Assembly: GCA_024225895.1 (NCBI GenBank)
Contig: JAAEMC010000853.1
Location: 1-5,226 of the forward strand
Source: Desulfobacteraceae bacterium
GTDB lineage: Bacteria > Desulfobacterota > Desulfobacteria > Desulfobacterales > Desulfobacteraceae
DNA: 5,226 bases
Reading direction: 5' to 3'
Below the pieces are notes generated by a model, which had not been told where the DNA came from, did no database searches, and saw only the letters and a program-made list of their open reading frames with translations. Made by a program: the position numbers and the translations under genes. Shown here piece by piece: positions 5,101-5,226 of the stretch (position 1 is the stretch's first letter; each line of letters starts with the position of its first letter).

Positions 5101-5226
5101 TTAGTTTTGTTTGGCTTCAGGCAGGTAAATATTAAAGGTTGTCCCTTTTCCAAGGGTAGTGTCAATATCTATGCCCCCCCGATAATTTTTAACAATCCCG
5201 TGAACAACGGAAAGACCTAATCCTGC
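5101..5226 (-). CDS. Sensor histidine kinase, C-terminal end (5' part outside the window)
   Basis: This is the last 41 codons of a histidine kinase, covering the end of its HATPase_c ATP-binding domain. The frame reads [12 protein letters not shown] (G2 box of the ATP lid), then [20 protein letters not shown], which fits the usual G-x-I-x-I-x-S/T-x-x-G-x-G-T-x-F ending. TAA follows seven codons after YLP. The protein would autophosphorylate on a His in the missing part and pass the phosphate to a response regulator. The SVVHGIVKN style is common in large PAS-containing soluble or membrane kinases of deltaproteobacteria. A run of seven G on the coding strand (5180-5174) encodes part of RGG; the motif remains in register across it, so there is no sign of a frameshift. 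There is no receiver domain after the kinase domain, so it is not a hybrid at this end. Its partner is unknown. Confidence 0.88.
   Translation of the reverse strand, partial: AGLGLSVVHGIVKNYRGGIDIDTTLGKGTTFNIYLPEAKQN

Noticed and set aside
5174..5180. Frameshift at the run of seven C in the kinase gene
   Set aside because: The HATPase ending motif reads in register across the run, so the frame is intact.
1..5226. Mobile element, CRISPR array, tRNA or defence system
   Set aside because: No spaced direct repeats, terminal inverted repeats with a transposase, cloverleaf-like structure or defence domains were seen on either strand.

Overview
The window looks like chromosomal DNA of a strictly anaerobic, probably sulfate-reducing deltaproteobacterium of the Desulfobacterales type. 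The reasons are moderate to low GC with AT-rich spacers, a CooC/AcsF-type nickel-insertion ATPase of the kind that serves CO dehydrogenase/acetyl-CoA synthase, and two-component and c-di-GMP proteins at both ends. This assignment is inferred from gene content and sequence flavour; no rRNA or other phylogenetic marker is present.

Layout. (a) 2-856, plus strand: the 3' part of a response regulator with a receiver domain and a GGDEF diguanylate cyclase domain, cut by the window edge. (b) 857-1256: a 400-base spacer that is AT-rich and has no convincing gene. It carries two copies of the 10-mer AATATCCGGG, an AT-only hairpin and a 10-base palindrome. (c) 1257-2384, plus strand: a small protein of unknown function followed after 33 bases by a CooC-family ATPase, both with TTG starts and good Shine-Dalgarno sequences. 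A likely terminator follows at 2397-2440. (d) 4881-2440, minus strand: a divergent concentrative nucleoside transporter followed by an erythrose-4-phosphate dehydrogenase-like (Epd/GAPDH family) gene, 120 bases apart. (e) 4882-5100: a spacer with a perfect 7-bp hairpin next to the transporter's ribosome binding site and a third copy of AATATCCGGG in inverted orientation. (f) 5226-5101, minus strand: the last 41 codons of a sensor histidine kinase, cut by the window edge.

How the parts may work together. The small protein and the CooC ATPase look like one transcription unit, which makes the small protein a candidate partner in CODH/ACS maturation. The transporter and dehydrogenase could link nucleoside (ribose) uptake to pentose-phosphate and pyridoxal-phosphate metabolism, but this is inferred only from adjacency. 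The regulator and kinase at the two ends are transcribed in opposite directions, and nothing here shows that they are partners.

I saw no tRNA, rRNA, CRISPR array, insertion sequence or defence system. The signals most worth following are the small CooC-linked protein, the unusual substrate-site residues in the transporter, and the intergenic 10-mer found three times.
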